The translations under genes were made by a program, and so were the position numbers. 64,000 bases of DNA from Galdieria partita (taxonomy: Eukaryota > Rhodophyta > Bangiophyceae > Galdieriales > Galdieriaceae): positions 62,001 through 126,000 of the forward strand of contig BQMJ01000051.1 in NCBI GenBank assembly GCA_025991245.1, written 5' to 3'. The notes beneath the pieces are model-generated. The model saw nothing but the letters and a program-made list of their open reading frames with translations, did not search any database and had not been told where the DNA came from. Positions 35,751 through 46,174 of this stretch are shown here, piece after piece; position 1 is the stretch's first letter; the number at the start of each line of letters is the position of its first letter.

Positions 35751-37454
35751 TTATTTCACATCTTTTAGAAAAGTATCATAAAATAGACATCTTTCGATCA
35801 TTCTGCTTTGTTTCCAAAGGGATTCCATAAGACTTGTGTTGTTCTCTTCTTCCAGCCAAGCATCATTCACAATATCAGCAACTTTAGAACGTTGCCAAAT
35901 ACTAAAAAAGTGCTTCAAAGGACTCTCCAAAGGCTCTTCGAACGCTAACAACGCAAACATACGATAAAAGAATCTTTCTTGTTCTCCAGTCATCCACGGA
36001 ATCAAAGGCGATAAATAAGAAATAGAAACTTGTACCCATTCCGATAAACAACGAGACGCGTTTGCATCTCTAAGCCATTCGATCCATCTTTGACAAGTCA
36101 ATGCAAAACAACTCCAACTACCCACTTGTAAAAGACTTGGTCTGTGCTCATTTACAAAAGAAATGGCTTGTTCTATTTGGCCTTGCATAATATATTGACG
36201 AACTTTGCCACGTAGCTCTACAGAATCCTCCAATAATGCTCTGTAAGAAAGCATTCCATCCGTATTCAACTTCAAAGCTTGAAAAGTTTGTTGGTATCCA
36301 CAACGCAACAAGTAATCCGCAACATATTCAAGAGAGATACCAGGTGATAAATCTATCTCTTGTATTTGTTTCCTATGAGATTCCTTCCATTCATTTCTCC
36401 AGAAATCCTTGGAAAACACAAAAGGAGACTTTGCATCATCAAGCCTACCAAAACGAAAGGAGACTTTTTCGTTGAGTCTATGTAACGATACAGAAGCATA
36501 TAAATGACTCTCTACTTGAGAAAAGGCCATTCCTAACATCACTCCATTCTTTGTAAAGAATATTTGTCGTGTTTCAAAAAGATAACCACAGCCAATTACA
36601 TCTCCTTGTTGATAAGGTGCGGCATAATTCATTGCTACCGAGCCATGAGTTTTTATTTTCCCATCTTGTCCTCGATAAGCAAAAGAACCAGGTTCTTCAC
36701 CAATAGATTTACAAAAGTCTTGCATCCTTCTAGACAAACCAATTGCAATGGAAACATGTTCAGAGTCACAAGAAACAATTTCTACTTCAAAGTAAAAAAT
36801 GTCCACTATCCCAGTTGGTATCGGTTTATCGGCTTGTATTGTTCCCACATCATAATCGTAACTTGCAGAACCTACATAACAAACAGTAAGTCTATCACTT
36901 GATACTTGTAAGAATCGAGAAACATGACGCAAATTCAACTCAGTTGGCATATTATTGTCTTGATGGTTACTCTCATCCCAGCTCCAGTCTTGTGTTTCTA
37001 AAGCAACATCTCCTAACAAACCACTTGCAATGGATCCACAAAAAGGCTCCTCATTGTGCCCATTACCATATGAAGTACTTGTATGGTTACTTTTTGCATC
37101 ATGAAAGCTTTCCTCCGTGTAGAAATCAACTCTACCAGTGCTTGATATGTCAGTGTTACTCAGCACACTACTCGTAGTAGGATAATAAAGTCTCCAAGGA
37201 GCCCTCTTTCTTAACGTTTTGTTGTTTCTATCCATCACTTTGTTTCCGTTCTCAAAACTGCAAGTTGCGTTCTTTTCCAACAAACTATCCACTTTGTTGG
37301 AATCTGTTGGTATACTTTTGCTTTCAAAACCAATCCCTTGAGAATCTGACCATATTTGAGAAGCAAAAGGAATTCTGTTCAAAGAACTTTCCAAACTAGT
37401 ATCCTGAATATTTTGTAGTTTTCTCAAATACGTATGGGTTGAGAAAGACATCAT
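35751..37454 (-). CDS. SPRY-LisH-CTLH protein (RanBPM/Gid1-like)
   Basis: A 567-residue intronless protein resembling RanBP9/RanBP10 and yeast Gid1, scaffold subunits of the GID/CTLH ubiquitin ligase. Roughly residues 190-345 form a SPRY domain (VDIFYFEVEIVSC, SVAMNYAAPYQQGDVIGCGY, IFFTKNGVMLGMAFSQVESH). LisH follows (ISLEYVADYLLRCGYQQTFQ), then CTLH (LRGKVRQYIMQGQIEQAISF and VNEHRPSLL) and a CRA-like helical end. The N-terminal 170 residues are Ser/Asn-rich and probably disordered. The frame extends to a TTG at 37460; the ATG at 37454 is used. The divergent CCDC130 gene starts only 38 bp away, so both promoters lie in coding or leader sequence. Confidence 0.87.
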   Translation of the reverse strand: MMSFSTHTYLRKLQNIQDTSLESSLNRIPFASQIWSDSQGIGFESKSIPTDSNKVDSLLEKNATCSFENGNKVMDRNNKTLRKRAPWRLYYPTTSSVLSNTDISSTGRVDFYTEESFHDAKSNHTSTSYGNGHNEEPFCGSIASGLLGDVALETQDWSWDESNHQDNNMPTELNLRHVSRFLQVSSDRLTVCYVGSASYDYDVGTIQADKPIPTGIVDIFYFEVEIVSCDSEHVSIAIGLSRRMQDFCKSIGEEPGSFAYRGQDGKIKTHGSVAMNYAAPYQQGDVIGCGYLFETRQIFFTKNGVMLGMAFSQVESHLYASVSLHRLNEKVSFRFGRLDDAKSPFVFSKDFWRNEWKESHRKQIQEIDLSPGISLEYVADYLLRCGYQQTFQALKLNTDGMLSYRALLEDSVELRGKVRQYIMQGQIEQAISFVNEHRPSLLQVGSWSCFALTCQRWIEWLRDANASRCLSEWVQVSISYLSPLIPWMTGEQERFFYRMFALLAFEEPLESPLKHFFSIWQRSKVADIVNDAWLEEENNTSLMESLWKQSRMIERCLFYDTFLKDVK

Positions 37455-37492
37455 CAGCAAGTAAAATCGATTGGTTGATTGGACCCTTAAGT

Positions 37493-38293
37493 ATGGCAGA
37501 CAGAAAAGCTGTTCAAAAGTATTATCCTCCTGCTTACTTTGATTACTTATCCAAAGGAGGGAAGAAGAGTATTAATATGTTTCAAGGACAACATCCTCTT
37601 AGAGAAAGGGCAAGAAAACTAAAGAGCCAAGGCATACTCATCATTCGTTTTGAAATGCCTTTCAACATCTGGTGTCTCGGTTGTCATAGTCACATTGGAA
37701 AAGGTGTTCGTTATAATGCAGAAAAGAAGAAAGTTGGAATGTATTTTAGTACCACTATATGGAACTTTCGTTTCAAGTGCCACTTGTGTGATAACTATAT
37801 TGAAATACAAACAGACCCAGCTAGTCGAGACTATGTTGTAGTAGCTGGAGGCAAAAGAAAGGAAGAAGGTCCTGGAGAAGGTGACAGATGGATTGAGGAA
37901 TCAACGCATCAAACTGGAGACGCTTTTGAAGTTTTAGAGAAGGAACAGAATCAATTGCAAATAGCAAAGACCGAAAATGAACACATCCAAGAATTGTCCA
38001 GTTGGAAAAAGAGAAGTTATGAAGATGACTATGCCTCTTCACAAATGGTTCGAAAGAAGTTTAGAGAATGGAAGAAAGCACAAGCAGAAGAACAGAAACA
38101 AGATGAAGAATTGGCCTCACGTCTCAATTTATTTATACCTTTAGTTCCGAAAGATAAGTTAACTCCAATGGTTCCAAAACCTGCTTCCAGTGTTGCTCCT
38201 CAAATAAGGAGGATAACTTCCAGGAATTCCACTCATATTCTTCCTCGTGCCAAATATGGTTACTTTGCACAAATGCAAAGAAAGAAATATTGA
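37493..38293 (+). CDS. Splicing factor CCDC130/Saf4 (CWC16 family)
   Basis: Member of the Yju2/CWC16 family of spliceosome-associated factors that stabilise the catalytic branching complex; the CCDC130/Saf4 branch. Single exon, 266 residues. Family motifs run almost unbroken: KAVQKYYPPAYFD, RERARKLKSQGILIIRFEMP, NIWCLGCHSHIGKGVRYNAE and KVGMYFSTTIWNFRFKCHLC. The four zinc-ligand Cys lie in the CLGC and CHLC pairs, followed by IEIQTDPASRDYVVVAGGKR. The N-terminal MADRKAVQKYYPP and the CCDC130-type order set it apart from Yju2 proper. The C-terminal third is charged and coiled. The ATG at 37493 gives the conserved N-terminus. Confidence 0.93.
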   Translation: MADRKAVQKYYPPAYFDYLSKGGKKSINMFQGQHPLRERARKLKSQGILIIRFEMPFNIWCLGCHSHIGKGVRYNAEKKKVGMYFSTTIWNFRFKCHLCDNYIEIQTDPASRDYVVVAGGKRKEEGPGEGDRWIEESTHQTGDAFEVLEKEQNQLQIAKTENEHIQELSSWKKRSYEDDYASSQMVRKKFREWKKAQAEEQKQDEELASRLNLFIPLVPKDKLTPMVPKPASSVAPQIRRITSRNSTHILPRAKYGYFAQMQRKKY

Positions 38294-38383
38294 AAAATTG
38301 GACAAGTTGTATAACAAATATCGAGAGAACCACAATGCACAATTCTAAAACAAAAGACAAGTTTATAAGGGACTCGTAGTTAG

Positions 38384-39475
38384 TTACTGGCAATGACTAG
38401 TAACAGGAAGTTGCCAAGTCGAAGCTACAGCCGATAGTAAATCAATTCCTGAAGAAGGAGCAGGAGGAGGTTTCCCACTGGAATTCATATCCATCGTATC
38501 ATCATCTTGTGCATTGTAACCACTTTCTTCACCACTAAACTCATCCACTGAAACTCCATAACGTGAAGAAGAAGATTGGCGCTCCATACAATACAAATTA
38601 GGTTCACTCATACATCGTTTACCAGTACGGAATGTTTCTGAATTTCGAAACTCTCGAGATATACGCTGGAAATATTTTTGAGCATGCGTACGAACTTGGG
38701 TGCGATTCCTCGTCCCAACGTAGTTTGCTATGGCTTTCACGTCCTTATGACCATATTTTTGGATAGCTTCTAAGAACCTTTGATGTTCTTCTGGTGTCCA
38801 GTATCTAGACTGAGAACGACTTGTGTCAGTATTATTCTGGTTCCGACTTGAATCTACTTGGCAAAGTAAAGAACGTAATCGATCTATCTCTTTCCGATAT
38901 TCTTCCAACTCCTTCCGCATAGACTGATTATCGCGTTCCAACTTCCATATCCAGGACTCTTTCTGACTTGCATCCATACTATTGCACCACGGATATCTCC
39001 AAAAGTTTGACTGTTGACAGTTTGCCATATCATAATTATTACTCTTGCAACCAGCTATTGTAGAATAATAAGAATAATTCTTGTCCAAAGCAAACCCCAA
39101 ACCATCTTGAAGAGTAGTATCCAACATACCCATATTATTATGATTATTTGTGGAATCAACCATAGAATGGGGACGGTAGACTTGTTCCATATAGTCTGTT
39201 CCAGAGTAATTCGCTATACGATCACAAGGAAAGCTTGCCTGACTATAATTTACAGTAGATTGCATATAATTCGGAGGTAATAGACTAGCATATGAATGGT
39301 TCGTGCCTTGCCATAGAATATTCGGTTTCAAGCAATCCGTAGGGTTTGAAGTTCCAGAAAGACTCCCTTCTGGATTAATATATGCTTGGGAATGGACAGA
39401 AAGCGAATATTCCCTATTATCATTAGTTGAAAGGTACGTGGTGTAAGGATACTGTTGGGAATCCATAGTAGACAT
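38384..39475 (-). CDS. SHAQKYF-class single-MYB transcription factor
   Basis: DNA-binding regulator of the MYB-related, SHAQKYF class. A 363-residue intronless protein. Residues 1-165 are rich in Asn, Ser, Tyr and Gln and look like a disordered activation region. A coiled-coil segment follows (WIWKLERDNQSMRKELEEYR, then KEIDRLRSLL), suggesting dimerisation. The MYB repeat is at about 225-275: YWTPEEHQRFLEAIQKYGHK, then VKAIANYVGTRNRTQVRTHA and QKYFQRI, with the conserved Trp, and THAQKYF in the third helix. The tail has an acidic stretch and PPPAPSS. Plant relatives of this class act in circadian and sugar responses; nothing in the sequence fixes the targets here. Its upstream region is the largest gene-free stretch of the window. 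Confidence 0.9.
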   Translation of the reverse strand: MSTMDSQQYPYTTYLSTNDNREYSLSVHSQAYINPEGSLSGTSNPTDCLKPNILWQGTNHSYASLLPPNYMQSTVNYSQASFPCDRIANYSGTDYMEQVYRPHSMVDSTNNHNNMGMLDTTLQDGLGFALDKNYSYYSTIAGCKSNNYDMANCQQSNFWRYPWCNSMDASQKESWIWKLERDNQSMRKELEEYRKEIDRLRSLLCQVDSSRNQNNTDTSRSQSRYWTPEEHQRFLEAIQKYGHKDVKAIANYVGTRNRTQVRTHAQKYFQRISREFRNSETFRTGKRCMSEPNLYCMERQSSSSRYGVSVDEFSGEESGYNAQDDDTMDMNSSGKPPPAPSSGIDLLSAVASTWQLPVTSHCQ

Positions 39476-41084
39476 AGGAGAAGAAACAAAGAGTTTAAAC
39501 TTGTTCTCCTTGCGAGGTCCCTTTCACAAAACGTTTATACCCAGTCACTTCACCCTGCTTATACCTGACAAACGAAAATAACCAAAAAAAGCGAACAATG
39601 GTTATACAATGACCCCGTAACCTCAGCAAAAAGAACCAGGCTCGACACACCTCAAACAATGATGCCACTACGACAAAAATCTTGCCAATGCACCAATACT
39701 GCAAGGAAGTTGAATTGTCTATGCGACACAAAGAAGGGCCACGCTCCTATGCCTCAATTCCTGTGTGCCCTCAAACAGGTTTCCACAGGCTGAGAATAAT
39801 CAATACCTTTCAAAGTAGTTTGTGTTTTATAGTAAAACCGATAAATTTGAAATGTTTCAAGTTGAACTACTAAGAAAGGTTCAATTCTAGAGTAGTTCTG
39901 AGTGCAAAATTCTAAAAGTTGCTTGGATTGCAGCAACATTCTATAGATATTCTATTAAGAATTCTACTGCTAAAGATCAGAAAAGACTGCTATGTACGCT
40001 TATACAAGTTTATCTGTGTACTATGAGAACACTAGGAAACAGGCTATTTCACAAACATTGCCCTTTGCCCTTTCCAGCTCGAAAATACAAGATATCCTTG
40101 TGGAGATCCACATCTTTATTGCAAAGTATGAGCCACACCGAACAGAAATAGAAATGTTACTAGACAAATCTCAAAGGTTGACGACTTGTGCCTCGTCAGA
40201 TGTGGCAGTTACTGCCACAAGGTGCCTTGCTTTGAAATGATCAAGAAAGCTAAATCTTTCATATCCAAGAGTCTCATCTAAAAAATATTTTTTTTGGAAA
40301 TCGCATTGTTTTCGGAAACTGTATTGCATGAAGCATAACGAAAAATATTGGTTTAAGATTGTGTATTGCAGAAAAATAAGAAGTAAAAGGAGTGAGCCCT
40401 ACGAACCTTAACCAGATTAAGGAAGCTTTGCTAACCACAAATAAAGCACAATAAGTATGGTTGGGAATGTAACAAGAAAAATGTCAGCTGTTTTCATTTC
40501 ACTTTAGAATTCATTTCTGCCAAAAACTAGGTCTGTTAACTGCATTTCTCTCCTCCCTTTTACCTAAGGAATAATGAGACATAAAGCATTTTTGATTCCG
40601 AGCAAAAATAATCCAAACTTGAATAAGCAAAGAAGCACAATTTAATTACGGTGCGAGAATCGGAAAAGAACAGTTTGGTCAAAGATATAATCACCTCAAT
40701 CAGATAAAGGCTCAAAATAATCGAATAGATTAAAAGTCAAGGCAGGAAATGGCGATTTCAGTGTCTACAAAAATCATATTCCTTTGAAACGTTGCATCCA
40801 TAGTATTTGTACAATGAACAGAAGCTATCAAGAAAATAAGAAAAAAAATTATTTTTTACTTAAAATTATTTCTTTTTGCTTTGTTTTGTGAATGAAGGTT
40901 GGAAAATAATGTCTGCAGTTCATTTTTAATTTTTTCAATTGCAACGTAATGACATGAAGAGCTCTTTTACAAATTTTTAGACAAATTTTTTTAAAATTTT
41001 TTTCTGCATGATGAAAGTTGGGCAGTCAAACTTTGATATTTTAATCTATTTATTTTGAACTGCAAACAGTACCCTGGCAGCTTC
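39476..41084. other. Largest gene-free stretch, 1.6 kb, AT-rich
   Basis: Separates the MYB gene and the beta-propeller gene, which diverge from it. It becomes very AT-rich towards the right, with T and A runs at about 40280-40300 (a near-palindrome AAAAAATATTTTTT) and 40835-41020. A small hairpin (CCTTAA-CCAGA-TTAAGG) lies at about 40406-40422. An 82-codon frame at 39992-40240 has an ATG but no recognisable domain, and I do not call it a gene. No tRNA or snRNA sequence was recognised. It most likely holds the promoters of both flanking genes. Confidence 0.5.
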
Positions 41085-43128
41085 ATGTCAAAGGTAGTTA
41101 GCGCCCGGTATTATGAGCAACTGGATGACACTGTGAGAGTTCAGTACCGAGAACTTCTACAAACCACTCAGCAAAAAGACATTTTCTATTTGCCACAGTC
41201 ACTGGCACGGTCGTGTGTTACTGAAGAGTATCGTGTTGCCGGCTCAACTACAAAGGATGATTCTTCTTCTGATGCCAAATTGCGTTTCACCGTCTCCAAT
41301 CGAAAGCGCGTTTGCAGCTTTTCCTTTGACCAATATATCGTTGTGTCTCTTTGTTATCAAAAAGGAGAGAAAACTTTGCTTTCTTTTTACGTTGCAGAGA
41401 AAAACATTTTTTCACCGACTCGCAGCACGTTTTTTGATTTGACTCTATCAGAAGTTACTTTTTCTCGTTGTTTTTCTGTTGGAGGCCTTCCAAACTTTGG
41501 CTGTGGTCTAAAGCTTTTTACGTTGGATCCAAAGAGTGTCGTTGTTGTTGTCTGGGTCGACGATGAAATAGTACTTTTTATGGTCTCTGATGAGCAGTCC
41601 TCTATTTTTATCGAGAAGCAATTTTCTTTTTCATTTGGAAGTAGTGTGAGGGATATTTCCATCAATGGTCTTTATGATCCCTGGTTTGCAGCCATATGTA
41701 TGAGTGGGTCTATCTATTACGGGAAATTGCTCGATCCAATGTCTACTTCAACGTGTTTGCTAGTAAAGGGGATGGCTGTTACAGAGAGGAAGCGATTCCA
41801 TCTGATCCATTTCTGCTCTAGTCCCTTCTCAGCAATAATTTTAAGTGATTCTGGCAAGATGTACTTGTTGGATATGCTGAACACCAAGATGGAACAAGTC
41901 TGGTTTCTTCCTTCATTTGATGAAGGTATCGTGGATAGATTCATTTCTGTACATCGTTCAAAGTCGAATCCATTTGAATTTTATGTTCTTACTCGTTTCC
42001 ACATTCGTATTTTTGATGAACGCCAACTTCGTCATCCAGTCATGTCATTTGCCCATTTTTTGATGAGTTTTCAACCCTTTTGTTTGGATGTTTATCATAT
42101 GAATGGAAATGCATTACTTGTGGTTGGTTGTGAAAGGTGTGTTCGTTTATTTATCGTTCCACAAGTGGTCAACCAATGGAACATTCCACATATTTCGGAG
42201 CCCCATCATGTTCACCTCCATCTTCATAGTTTGTTTTCAGTACCGGAGAATATGAAAGGCTTTCAACTGTATCGTTCCCATAAACTATCTTTTCCTCGTC
42301 ATTCCAAGAAACGTGCTCGTATGGGAGACGCAGTTTTTGTGCATTCCACTATCATGAACGACGATGTACCAAGGCTATTTTCAGTTCGAGGTGACATGCT
42401 TTATTTTTGTTCGATTGTGATGAATGAATCAAACCCAATGGAATATCTATGGCATCCCATTGGAAGTTTAGAGTTGAGTGAGGATAGAGACAAGGTGACA
42501 TTGGGTAGTATTTCAGAGCAATCATCGATGTCTCTAATAGAAAATAGTATTTCTGAATGGAACAAGTAAGTGTCGTTTGGCTGCTCTTCTGTACATCTAT
42601 TTATGCATTTCAAGGTCTTGTTTTCTATCCATTGTTTCACAACTATTGAGTCGTCTAAGTAATCCGTCATTTGAACTTGAAACTCATTCCATAGTTTCTT
42701 CCGAGTTGATCAGTTCCCATGTTGCAAAGATGGAGAAAGAATACAATTTACAAGTTCCTCAGTTATCTTCAGAATTGTTGAGTGATATTCTAGAAAGGTT
42801 ACCAGATTCATTAGAGTTGGATGTTGATTGTTCGTCCCAAGAGAGATTTATGGATAGAAGAAAACAAGTCATTGGTTCTTTGTTGGATAGAAATACGATC
42901 GATAGAGTGAAAGATGCTATGGATGAATGTATTGTATCTTCAAAATGTTTGGAAACTATGACTTTATGGGAAAGAAACGTTCAACCGGAATATATTGTAC
43001 CTACCTATATGAAATATTACGTAGTGAATGCAAAGAGTGAGAATACAGAATATGAGGAGTTTTGTATTTCAGATGAAATGAGAAAGACGGTGGAAGATGT
43101 TTGGAGTCGCTATTTTTCGGAAGCATAA
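41085..43128 (+). CDS. Beta-propeller protein, possibly TAF1C/Rrn6-like
   Basis: Two exons (41085-42565 and 42615-43128) joined across a 49 nt intron give 664 residues. The first ~420 residues alternate short hydrophobic strands in the manner of a WD-like propeller: DQYIVVSLCYQKGEKTLLSF, YLLDMLNTKMEQVWFLPSFD, EFYVLTRFHIRIFDERQLRH and PVMSFAHFLM. The motif of a strand, FDERQLRHPV and a following H resembles the propeller of TAF1C/Rrn6, the Pol I selectivity factor subunit. A Lys/Arg patch (HSKKRARMG) and a helical C-terminal half fit that too. The match is weak and by eye, so the name is a suggestion. The ATG at 41085 is preferred to the TTG frame start at 41055. The encoded protein is well conserved-looking and surely real. 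Confidence 0.6.
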
Positions 43129-43151
43129 TTATCCAAAGGTGCCTCTTTGGA

Positions 43152-43446
43152 ATGTCTCATTTGTTTTCACTTGTAGACAACCACCAAGTTGCTCTTATTC
43201 GAGAACAACAGAGAAGAATGTAAGCTGAGGTTTCTTACTTGATAGGCTTTTTACTTTTTCTTTAGAACAGAACAAATATCTTCTGACGTAGCAAAAGTGG
43301 AAGAGTGTACAAAGGAACTCAAGAGGCTTTATGAGGAAACACACAGTGACTTTCAACGAGCACTAGAGAAAACAAAACAAATAAAAGAGGACTTGGAGCT
43401 CATTGACCGCCTTTTGAGTAGGTTGCAAAAGACAAAAAGTGGATAA
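43152..43446 (+). CDS. Small KxDL-like coiled-coil protein
   Basis: An 82-residue protein read from two exons (43152-43219 and 43266-43446) flanking a 46 nt intron with a GTAAGC donor and CTTTAG acceptor. Each exon is too short to stand out alone. The product is helical: MSHLFSLVDNHQVALIREQQ, then SSDVAKVEECTKELKRLYEE, ending in TKQIKEDLELIDRLLSRLQK. The last segment has the K-x-D-L pattern (KEDL) followed by I-D-R-L-x-x-L spacing that resembles KXD1, a subunit of the BORC/BLOC-1 related lysosome-positioning complexes. This is a short-motif match and needs a profile search. The ATG sits 23 bp beyond the previous stop; the same-strand neighbour downstream starts at 43637. Confidence 0.5.
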
Positions 43447-43636
43447 ATAAAGTTTCAAGTTCTTTATATACACCCTCATAGAATACCAAAGAACAAGGGA
43501 CGAGAGACTACAACTCGTTGTTGGTAACAGTCTAGAAAACTTGCTGGTTAGTTATCCAAGTTTGAATGCTTCACACAACTCCTTTTCAAGTCTTTGGCAA
43601 TTCTTTTTGTGGCTACAAAATCATCTCGAACGGGCA

Positions 43637-44329
43637 ATGGAATACTTCAAGTGGCTTGTGATCTTTCTATTCGGTTCCAGTATTCTCCTTTTCATTCCTA
43701 TGTTATTCATTGCAGTAACTACTGAATCACTTGAGGAAGGACTGGTGAAAATTAGAAACAATCCTTGGGCATTAGCAGCTTTTAGTGATTTTACTGTTGG
43801 GTTTATTTTCAACTTGACGTTGATTTGTGTGAGAGAAGGTAGTGACTTGTATCAGGTGCCAGGTAGGAGGCCTTCTTATTGGAGTGCTTTCTTTTGGGTG
43901 ATGTTTGCTTTATTGGTTGGCAACCCTGCAGTTCTTAGCTATGGTATATATCAACTCATAAAAGCACCCAACATAAAGGATGCTTTTTTGGTAACGATTG
44001 GTTTTGATAAAACTCCTTCTCACACCACAACAACAAAATGGCTCTATTGGCTGTTTCAGTTGGGAATGGGAGGACTACTTATCTATTACGTGGTTAGTTG
44101 TCTGATAGCTCTGAGTAGCCAATCCATAACCAGTGGCTGGGAATATATACAAAGCGATCCTTGGGCATATTTAACATTCTTTGACAACTTGCTGGGAATT
44201 TTGTTTACAAGTGTTTATATGGCAGTGTCACAACATCCAAAATGGATCCACGTGATAGGATGGTGGTTGTCGCTGTGGTTGTTGGGAAATGGCGTAACAG
44301 TAAGTAGAGTAAGCGGATGGCCAAAGTAG
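43637..44329 (+). CDS. Multipass membrane protein, DUF1475/DUF2834-like
   Basis: A 230-residue membrane protein of unknown function with about six hydrophobic segments and an internal duplication. Half one contains NNPWALAAFSDFTVGFIFNL and SAFFWVMFALLVGNPAVLSY. Half two contains SDPWAYLTFFDNLLGILFTS and IGWWLSLWLLGNGVTVSRVS. The repeated DPWA..TF.D..... and W....LLLGN motifs resemble plant DUF1475 and bacterial DUF2834 proteins as I remember them. The first ATG of the conserved part is at 43637; the open frame extends to a TTG at 43541, so an upstream leader is possible. No substrate or partner can be inferred. Confidence 0.6.
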   Translation: MEYFKWLVIFLFGSSILLFIPMLFIAVTTESLEEGLVKIRNNPWALAAFSDFTVGFIFNLTLICVREGSDLYQVPGRRPSYWSAFFWVMFALLVGNPAVLSYGIYQLIKAPNIKDAFLVTIGFDKTPSHTTTTKWLYWLFQLGMGGLLIYYVVSCLIALSSQSITSGWEYIQSDPWAYLTFFDNLLGILFTSVYMAVSQHPKWIHVIGWWLSLWLLGNGVTVSRVSGWPK

Positions 44330-44451
44330 TGCATAAAATCAGTCTCTTAGGCTATCTTTGCGTTCCAATTGTGTTGGAGAAAATATTCTATTGGAGAATC
44401 TTTGGTGTACAGAGAATAAAAGTGATCAAATGTGGATGACTTGTAACAGAT

Positions 44452-46174
44452 TCAATGATGCTTTATGATTCTTTTCATCACTCGTTTCCATTCTTTTCCA
44501 GTTTGTTCCATATCTTCAACGACACGCTTCCTTGTCGGTATTTCAAACAACATTTTCAATTCTTCCAAACTCTTTTGTTTCGTTTCTGGAATGAACAACA
44601 GGATAAACACAAAGTCTGCCAACGCAAATCCAGCATATAGACCAAATGTACCACTAGTACCTATACCTTGTACCAAGTAGTTGAAAGTATAAGAAATACC
44701 AAAGTTCCCCAAATAGCTGCAAAATGTTAGCAAACACATATATGAATTGCGAAGATAAAGAGGACCAACTTCTGTAGCAACTACCCAAGGAGTTAAACCC
44801 ACTCCATTGGCATAAAAAAGATAATAAAAGACTACTCCAATGACAGTAATAATCAAATTGGTGCGATGATCAGAGCTTATGAAGCCTAAACCGGTCATCA
44901 ACAAGGATAGAGCTAAACCTGGAAGAGTACAAAGATTAAGCTTTCTTCTGCCCACTCGATCAATCCAATATAGACCAGGTATACAAAACACTGCATTGGC
45001 AACTCCTGCTACCAAACTTACATAAATGGCATTGGTTTTGTCAAGTCCAATGCTCTCAAATACAGTTCCTATGTAGTATCCAATGGCATTGGTTCCTGAA
45101 AATTGCTGAATAAACATCATAGCACAACCAACTACACAAATCCTTCGTATAGGAGCTCGATGAATAAACTCTGTAACTAGATTCTTATTTTGTGAAAATT
45201 TCAGTTCATCTTTGACATCTTGCAACATCTTGAAAAACTCATAACGAGAATCCTCTTCAAAGCCTTGAATGCAATACCAAGACTGAAAAGACGCCTTGGG
45301 ACGATTTTTCATCCAATTCCAACGAGGACTTTCTGGTAAAGCTATCATGAGAATGAATTGTAACAATGCAGGAACTATACCAGAACCCAACATAAGACGC
45401 CAATTGGCTGAAGTCGAGGCAAATGCTGCAGCCAAGATATATCCCAAACATTGACCAAGGAATAATGATAGTTGGAAAATGGCAACCAATAGTCCTCTCT
45501 GACGCTTTGGAGAACATTCTGCAATGTACATTGGAACAGTTGCATTACCACACCCTGCTCCTAAACCAACTATGATTCGTCCACACATGAGTGCAGGAAA
45601 GTTGTAAGATAGTGACTGAATCAAAGCACCACTAAAGTATAGAAATGCAGATACCAGAATGGTAGGCTTTCTTCCAAGATAAATATTAAAGGGCAAGGCT
45701 CTATACAAATTGAATAACGATATTGGAAAATCTTATGAAATGCACTTACACAGCACCACCAAACATAGCACCTAGAGCTATTCCTGAAGGAATAAGGGAT
45801 TTCTCTGCAGTGTTCAAACGCAAATAGGGGTCCAAATAGAGTTGAGCTCCATTGATAGTCGTCAAGTCTAGACCCAGTAAAAAGGCACTGAGAGTAGCTA
45901 CGGCAGTCAATATCACCAATGTAGCTTTCGGAGTAGCCTGAAATCCATAAAGTTTCACTTTGGGTGGGGGTCCTAGACTTGACCAAGCACTTTTGTCTCT
46001 AGACAACTGATATGCTTTGTCTTCATTCGCTTCTTCCAAGTTGACTTGCTCAAAGGGTTCATCATATTCTTCAGCATGCCCTTGTTTTGCCTCATATTTA
46101 CTTGCTTCCATGTCATCTGCAAGGATAACTCTGCTTTCTGTGTCCTCAAGGCTTGAAATCACTGGACGATCCAT
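44452..46174 (-). CDS. Sugar/polyol transporter 1 (MFS, SP family)
   Basis: Twelve-helix major facilitator of the sugar porter family, likely a proton symporter for hexoses or polyols at the plasma membrane. Two exons with a ~49 nt intron placed so GAMFGGAV/ALPFNIYLGRKPT joins. Sugar porter marks: the loop 2-3 GRKP motif, CGRIIVGLGAGCGNATVPMY and IAECSPKRQRGLLV, PESPRWNWMKN, helix 7 QQFSGTNAIGYYIG, DRVGRRKL, and the terminal FIPETKQKSLEELKMLF (PETK). A ~95-residue acidic cytosolic N-terminus (from MDRPVISSLEDTESRV) precedes helix 1. The start is taken at ATG 46174, since the upstream part of the frame begins at TTG. Substrate is unknown; Galdieria is known for many such genes. Confidence 0.92.

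Noticed and set aside
39992-40240. 82-codon ATG frame in the 1.6 kb gap
   Set aside because: No family, no neighbouring exon that splices in; kept as non-coding.
40406-40422. Small hairpin as possible RNA gene
   Set aside because: Six-pair stem only; no match to any snRNA or tRNA pattern that I could recognise.
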